A stretch of DNA of 64,000 nucleotides from Actinomadura craniellae (GTDB lineage: Bacteria > Actinomycetota > Actinomycetes > Streptosporangiales > Streptosporangiaceae): assembly GCF_003289645.1 (NCBI RefSeq), contig NZ_QLYX01000001.1, forward strand, positions 372,001-436,000, given 5' to 3'. How positions within the stretch are numbered: position 1 is the stretch's first letter; the number at the start of each line of letters is the position of its first letter. Both the position numbers and the translations under genes were made by a program. The notes below the pieces were generated by a model. It did no database searches. It was not told the DNA's origin and saw only the letters and a list, made by a program, of their open reading frames with translations. This document shows, piece by piece, positions 59,820 to 64,000 of this stretch.

Positions 59820-61085
59820 ATGTCCCGTCTGCCCAAGCCGCCCGAAGGAAGCTGGACGGAGCACTACCCGGAGTTGGGCACCGCGCCGGTGTCGTACGAG
59901 GACTCCATCTCGCCGGAGTTTTATGAGTTGGAGCGGGAGGCGATTTTCCGGCGGGCCTGGCTGAATGTGGGTCGGGTGGAGCAGTTGCCGCGGAAGGGGA
60001 GTTACTTCACCAAGGAGGTTCGGGTTGCCCGGACTTCGGTGGTGGTGGTGCGTGATGGTGGGGGTGGGGTGCGTGCTTTTTTCAATGTGTGTCGGCATCG
60101 GGGGAACAAGCTGGTGTGGGATGAGTTTCCGGGGGAGGAGACCTCGGGTTTTTGTCGTCAGTTCACCTGCAAGTACCACGGGTGGCGGTATGGCCTGGAC
60201 GGTGCGCTGAACTTCGTTCAGCAGGAGGGTGAGTTCTTCGACCTGGACAAGGAGGACTTCGGTCTGGTCCCGGTGCACTGCGAGGTGTGGGCGGGGTTCA
60301 TCTTCGTCAACCTGGCCAGGGAACCCGAGCAGTCACTGCACGACTTCCTCGGCCCGATGGTCACCGCACTCGACGGCTACCCCTTCGACAAAATGACCGA
60401 GCGCTTCTACTACCGCGCGGAGGTCGGCGCCAACTGGAAGCTCTACATGGACGCTTTCCAGGAGTTCTACCACGCCCCTGTCCTGCACGCTAAGCAGACG
60501 CCGGCGAAGTTCTCGACGGCGGCCCAGCAGTCGGGTTTCGAGGCGCCGCACTACCAGCTCGACGGTCCGCACCGGCTGGTCAGCACGTCGGGCATCGTGG
60601 CCTGGGAACTGGCCTCGGACATGCGCAAACCGATGGAGGACATCACCCGCAGCGGGCTGTTCGGCCCCTGGGACGGGCCGGAACTCGGCGAGATGCCCCC
60701 CGGGCTCAACCCGGCGGGCTGCGACCCCTGGGGCCTGGACTCGTTCCAGCTGTGGCCGAACTTCGTGATCCTGATCTGGTCGGGAGGCTGGTACCTCACC
60801 TACCAGTACTGGCCGACCTCGTACAACACGCACACGTTCGAGGGCAACCTCTACTTCGTGCCGGCCAGGAACGCCCGGGAGCGGGTGGCCCACGAGATGG
60901 CCGCGGTGACCTTCAAGGAGTACGGGCTGCAGGACGGCAACACGCTCGAGGCGACGCAGATGTCGCTGGAGTCCCGGGCGGTCACCCACTTCCCGCTGAA
61001 CGACCAGGAGATCCTCTGCCGGCACCTGCACAAGGTCGCGGCCGACTGGGTCGAGGACTACAAGAAGAACCACACGGAGGTGTGA
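59820..61085 (+). CDS. Rieske non-haem iron oxygenase, alpha-subunit type (copy 2)
   Basis: The 421-residue protein has the same Rieske domain as copy 1 (Cys91, His93, Cys117, His120) and a catalytic domain with DAFQEFYHAPVLHAKQ, carrying the two His ligands, and PLNDQEIL near the end. From about residue 195 it diverges clearly from copy 1 across the active-site domain, so the substrate or site of attack probably differs. AAGGAG precedes the ATG. A copy of the 111-residue partner follows after 5 bp. Confidence 0.9.
   Translation: MSRLPKPPEGSWTEHYPELGTAPVSYEDSISPEFYELEREAIFRRAWLNVGRVEQLPRKGSYFTKEVRVARTSVVVVRDGGGGVRAFFNVCRHRGNKLVWDEFPGEETSGFCRQFTCKYHGWRYGLDGALNFVQQEGEFFDLDKEDFGLVPVHCEVWAGFIFVNLAREPEQSLHDFLGPMVTALDGYPFDKMTERFYYRAEVGANWKLYMDAFQEFYHAPVLHAKQTPAKFSTAAQQSGFEAPHYQLDGPHRLVSTSGIVAWELASDMRKPMEDITRSGLFGPWDGPELGEMPPGLNPAGCDPWGLDSFQLWPNFVILIWSGGWYLTYQYWPTSYNTHTFEGNLYFVPARNARERVAHEMAAVTFKEYGLQDGNTLEATQMSLESRAVTHFPLNDQEILCRHLHKVAADWVEDYKKNHTEV
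59910..60401 (+). repeat. 492-bp near-identical block shared by the two Rieske genes, copy 2
   Basis: It matches 57364-57855 at 491 of 492 positions, at an offset of 2546 bp. The codon register is the same in both genes. It is long enough to support recombination that would delete the TauD gene and one partner gene. Confidence 0.95.
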
Positions 61086-61090
61086 CGGAC

Positions 61091-61426
61091 ATGGCCGACA
61101 GCCTGCTGCCCGCCGAGTTCGCCGACCTGGAGCCGTACGCGGCGGACTGGTGCCTGGCGACCGAGACCGAGCGTTACGGAAAGCGTCTCGCCACGTCGAT
61201 GCAGGACATCCAGGCGTTCTACGACGCGGTCGTGTCGCGGGCCGAGGCGGCGATCGCGCACTGCGACCGGTTCCCGCTGGACGCCATGCCCGAGGACGCG
61301 CTCAACCTGCTGCACCTGCTGTACTCGATGATCAATGTGTCGTTCTGCGTGGAGGCATGGGGCCAGCAGCGGGTCCCCGACACGGGCGCGGCCATGCTGG
61401 ACTGCCTCATCGAACCCGTCCCATGA
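61091..61426 (+). CDS. Small conserved partner protein of Rieske oxygenase (copy 2), unknown function
   Basis: The 111-residue protein is a diverged paralogue of that at 58536, the same length without gaps, and follows its Rieske gene by 5 bp with GGAGGTGTGACGGAC upstream. It contains WCLATETERYGKRLATSM and AHCDRFPLDAMPEDALNLLH. The central cysteine in AHCD is shared by both copies. Its stop overlaps the amidohydrolase start (ATGA). No function can be assigned from sequence. Confidence 0.8.
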   Translation: MADSLLPAEFADLEPYAADWCLATETERYGKRLATSMQDIQAFYDAVVSRAEAAIAHCDRFPLDAMPEDALNLLHLLYSMINVSFCVEAWGQQRVPDTGAAMLDCLIEPVP

Positions 61427-62664
61427 CCGACGCGATCGTCCTGCGGGCCGGGCGCTGGGTCGACGTCGACGCCGGACGGGTCCGGTCGCCGGCGGTGGTC
61501 GTGGTGGAGGGAGGGCGCATCACCGCGCTGAACCCCGCCGAGCCGCCCACCGCCGCGACCGAGATCGACCTGGGCGACCTGACCCTGCTGCCCGGCCTGA
61601 TGGACATGGAGATCAACCTGCTCATCGGCGGGCCCGACAACCCGACGGGCCTGCCGAACCCGCTGCACGGCGTGCAGGACGACCCGGTCTACCGCACGTT
61701 GCGGGCGACGGTGAACGCCAGGACGACGCTCCTCGCCGGGTTCACCACGGTGCGCAACCTCGGGCTGATGGTGAAGACGGGCGGCTACCTGCTCGACGTC
61801 GACCTGGCCCGGGCGATCGACCAGGGCTGGGCCGCGGGCCCGCGGATCGTGGCGGCCGGCCACGCCATCACGCCCACCGGCGGGCACCTCGACCCCACGA
61901 TGTTCCAGCGGCTCGCACCGCACATCATGCCGTTGAGCGTCGAGGAGGGCATCGCCAACGGCGTCCCCGAGGTGCGCAGGGCGGTCCGCTACCAGATCAA
62001 GCACGGCGCGGGGGTCATCAAGATCTCGGCGTCCGGCGGGGTGATGTCCCACGGCACCACCGCCGGCGCGCAGCAGTACTCCGACGAGGAACTTGCGGCG
62101 ATCGTCGACGAGGCGCATCGTGCGGGGATCAAAGTGGCCGCCCATGCCCACGGCGACGCCGGGATCAGGGCTTGCATCCGTGCCGGGGTGGACTGCATCG
62201 AACACGGTTCGCTCGCCAGCGATGAGACGATCCAGCTGATGGTCGACCACGGCACGTTCCTCGTTCCCACGAGCTACCTGTCGGAGGGGCTCGACCTCTC
62301 CAAGGCGCCCCCCGCACTGCAGAGAAAGGCCGCGGAGGTCTTCCCCCGGGCTCGGCGAACGCTGGGTAAGGCCATCGAGGCCGGAGTGAAGATCGCCTGC
62401 GGCACCGACGCCCCCGCGATCCCGCACGGGCACAACGCCAAGGAGCTCTGGGCCCTGGTCGACCGCGGCATGACCCCGATGCAGGCCCTGCGCGCCGCGA
62501 CCGTCACCAGTGCCGAACTGATCGACGCCGACGACCGGGGCCGCCTGGCCCCCGGCCTGCTGGCTGACATCATCGCGGTGCCCGGCGACCCGTCCCAGGA
62601 CATCACGGCCGTTCAGGATGTCCGGTTCGTGATGAAGGACGGCCAGATCTACAAGAACGACTGA
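61423..62664 (+). CDS. Amidohydrolase-family protein lacking the canonical HxH motif
   Basis: The 413-residue protein has the fold of imidazolonepropionase/prolidase-like amidohydrolases: a small beta domain formed by both ends and a TIM barrel. It keeps the likely bridging Lys in GAGVIKISASGG, the histidines of AAHAHG and CIEHGS, and the catalytic Asp in CGTDAPAIPHG. The first metal motif after LPGLMD, usually HxH, reads MEINLL. The enzyme may bind a single metal or use Glu/Asn as ligands. It is coupled to the partner gene upstream and may hydrolyse a lactone, amide or ring product. Confidence 0.85.
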   Translation: MTDAIVLRAGRWVDVDAGRVRSPAVVVVEGGRITALNPAEPPTAATEIDLGDLTLLPGLMDMEINLLIGGPDNPTGLPNPLHGVQDDPVYRTLRATVNARTTLLAGFTTVRNLGLMVKTGGYLLDVDLARAIDQGWAAGPRIVAAGHAITPTGGHLDPTMFQRLAPHIMPLSVEEGIANGVPEVRRAVRYQIKHGAGVIKISASGGVMSHGTTAGAQQYSDEELAAIVDEAHRAGIKVAAHAHGDAGIRACIRAGVDCIEHGSLASDETIQLMVDHGTFLVPTSYLSEGLDLSKAPPALQRKAAEVFPRARRTLGKAIEAGVKIACGTDAPAIPHGHNAKELWALVDRGMTPMQALRAATVTSAELIDADDRGRLAPGLLADIIAVPGDPSQDITAVQDVRFVMKDGQIYKND

Positions 62665-62723
62665 ACCGGGCCGAGACCCGGCCCCGCCCCCACCCGACGA
62701 CCTCCATAGAAGGAGCCCGGCGA

Positions 62724-63044
62724 ATGCCCAGGGGAATTCTCTACGTCGAGTCGCGCCCGAGCTCACCGGAGCAACTGGCCGATTTCCACCGGTGGTACGA
62801 CGAGACGCACGTGCAGGAGATCGTGGCCGTCGACGGGTTCGTCTCGGCTCGCAGGTTCGCCCCGCTCGGCGACGATGGCCCGTTCATCGCGATCTACGAG
62901 ATCGAGGCGGATGACGTCGAGACGGCGCAGGCGAAGCTCGCCGAGGCCACCAAGGCGGGCGGGATCTCCGCACCCGTGGGCGTGCAACTCGACCCGCCCC
63001 CCACGATCCGCTTCTACCGGGAGATCACCGCGTACACCCCCTGA
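62724..63044 (+). CDS. EthD-like dimeric alpha/beta-barrel protein
   Basis: The 106-residue protein has the ferredoxin-like dimeric barrel pattern of EthD-type proteins: ILYVESRPSSPEQLADFHRW, then YDETHVQEIVAVDGFVSARR and FIAIYEIEADDVETAQAKLA. Conserved YDETH resembles the WYDxxH segment of the family. These proteins often accompany oxygenases and act as small isomerases, lyases or accessory factors. AAGGAG lies before the ATG. It is the last gene of the oxygenase operon, followed by a strong hairpin. Confidence 0.82.
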   Translation: MPRGILYVESRPSSPEQLADFHRWYDETHVQEIVAVDGFVSARRFAPLGDDGPFIAIYEIEADDVETAQAKLAEATKAGGISAPVGVQLDPPPTIRFYREITAYTP

Positions 63045-63098
63045 CCCGGCCCTTGCCGCGGCGCGGCGGCCCCGATCGAGCCGCCGGGCGGGCTGCCC

Positions 63099-63131
63099 GG
63101 CCCGGTGCGCCGGTGACCGGCGCACCGGGCC
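63099..63131. terminator. Perfect 15-bp hairpin between convergent genes
   Basis: GGCCCGGTGCGCCGG, a 3-nt TGA loop and CCGGCGCACCGGGCC form a perfect stem 54 bp after the EthD-like stop and 4 bp from the stop of the left-running membrane protein. It is probably a two-way terminator. No U-tract is present. Confidence 0.75.
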
Positions 63132-63135
63132 CGGC

Positions 63136-63999
63136 TCAGGCGAAGTCGAACAGCGGCGGGAAGGTGAGGACGACCGTCCAGGCCCAGGCGGCGTACACGA
63201 CCATGTAGCGGGTCTGCCAGCGTTCCAGGTGGGCGAAGGGCATCCGGCCGCGCACGAAGCCGAGGAGCAGCCAGGCCGACCACGCCAGGTTGGCGAGCAG
63301 GATGATGTTCTCGCCCAGCGCCGCGGTCTTGTTGGGGGTGAAGCCCCATTCGGTGATCCGGCCGGTGATCGCCAGCAGCACCAGGGCGTCGATGACCAGG
63401 GCGCTGACGACGAGCGCGAGTTGCATGCGGTCGAAGAAGCCGGGCGGGGCCGTGAGGTCGCGGGCGGAGATGGAGTACAGCAGCAGGCCCAGCACGACGA
63501 CGAGCAGCAGGTCGAAGAGGATGAGCGCGTCGCGCTCGACGTCGATGCCGTTGTTGGTCCAGGCGACGGCGACCAGGAAGGCTAGCAGGGTGGCCGCGAA
63601 CAGCGGGGTGAAGACGCGGGTCAGCACCGGCGCCATGTTCTCGATGACGCTCTGCTTGGCCTCCACCAGCCAGGCCGACACGATGACCGCGGCTGCGAAG
63701 CCGCAGGGCGCCAGCCACGATCCGATGAACTCCTCGGCGTCGAGGCCGATGGCGTTGAAGGTGCCGGCCGTGAAGGCCATGAGCATGCCGCCGCCCGCGC
63801 CGAGGAGGTTGAGGTAGATCAGCCACTCCCCGCTGAACCGGACGAAGTCCATCCGCCGCCGGTCCGAGCGCCAGTCGCCGCCCGTGTAGGCGACGCCGAC
63901 GACCAGCCACAGCGCGAGCGGCAGGTGGATCGCCGTGATCGCGAGGCTCTGCGAGCCGTCGTCCAGCGGGTACGCGTTCGCGGCGATCGCGCCGAGCAC
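63136..63999 (-). CDS. Multi-pass membrane protein of unknown function (cut by window edge)
   Basis: The visible 287 residues hold about seven or eight hydrophobic segments (for example ALWLVVGVAYTG, AAVIVSAWLVEA, LFAATLLAFLVAVAW, LFDLLLVVVLGLLLYSI, VVSALVIDALVLLAIT). The frame is open to the right edge, so the true start is probably outside; the GTG at the edge is not a trusted start. The pattern is reminiscent of DUF4153-like membrane proteins, but I cannot name it with certainty. It converges on the oxygenase operon and looks unrelated to it. Confidence 0.7.
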   Translation of the reverse strand: MLGAIAANAYPLDDGSQSLAITAIHLPLALWLVVGVAYTGGDWRSDRRRMDFVRFSGEWLIYLNLLGAGGGMLMAFTAGTFNAIGLDAEEFIGSWLAPCGFAAAVIVSAWLVEAKQSVIENMAPVLTRVFTPLFAATLLAFLVAVAWTNNGIDVERDALILFDLLLVVVLGLLLYSISARDLTAPPGFFDRMQLALVVSALVIDALVLLAITGRITEWGFTPNKTAALGENIILLANLAWSAWLLLGFVRGRMPFAHLERWQTRYMVVYAAWAWTVVLTFPPLFDFA

Positions 64000-64000
64000 G

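Noticed and set aside
57274-61085. Assignment of the Rieske genes as KshA (3-ketosteroid 9-alpha-hydroxylase)
   Set aside because: The reductase is KshB-like, but the Rieske proteins are longer, have a 23-residue spacing between ligand pairs and a dedicated small partner. No ketosteroid dehydrogenase or Hsa genes are seen in the window.

Overview
The window is very GC-rich with strong G/C bias at third codon positions, dense gene packing, many ATGA/GTGA overlaps and frequent GTG starts. This fits an actinomycete; a mycobacterial or Thermomonosporaceae-like relative is plausible, but the sequence alone does not fix the genus. I see no rRNA, tRNA, CRISPR array, transposase or phage gene.

Region 1 (1-6.8 kb) is an aerobic cobalamin locus. 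cobG (partial), cobH and the cobIJ fusion run right; cobK, cobM, cobL and a Rv2074-type F420-dependent biliverdin-reductase homologue run left and converge on them; cobF follows alone. Region 2 (6.8-11.1 kb) holds an ArsR regulator between two SRPBCC (AHSA1-type) proteins behind two hyphenated palindromes, an MIO-type aromatic amino acid ammonia-lyase, and an HSL-type esterase.

Region 3 (11-54 kb) is a large CoA-thioester catabolic region. It has six acyl-CoA synthetase/ligase-like genes, two two-gene acyl-CoA dehydrogenase pairs, six crotonase-fold genes, a CaiB-type CoA transferase, an aldehyde dehydrogenase, two P450s (one with its own ferredoxin and reductase), an SCP2-type thiolase with a DUF35 partner, a DUF35-thiolase-like fusion resembling the Ltp2 side-chain aldolases, thioesterases, three amidohydrolase_2 proteins, and TetR and FadR/GntR regulators. 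The gene content resembles actinobacterial degradation of steroid- or isoprenoid-like side chains, but the substrate cannot be read from the sequence.

Region 4 (55-63 kb) is a compact oxygenase operon behind a promoter with an AT-rich palindrome. It encodes a FAD/[2Fe-2S] reductase, an SDR, two Rieske oxygenases each followed by a ~111-residue partner of unknown function, an alpha-ketoglutarate-dependent dioxygenase, an amidohydrolase whose usual HxH metal motif is replaced, and a small EthD-like protein. The two Rieske genes share a 492-bp block with a single mismatch covering the Rieske domain, while the catalytic domains differ strongly; this looks like recent gene conversion. A membrane protein gene running leftward is cut by the right edge.

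The points most worth following are the duplicated Rieske/partner modules and their converted block, the DUF35-aldolase-like fusion, several tiny ORFs whose stops overlap the next start, and the set of clear operator palindromes.
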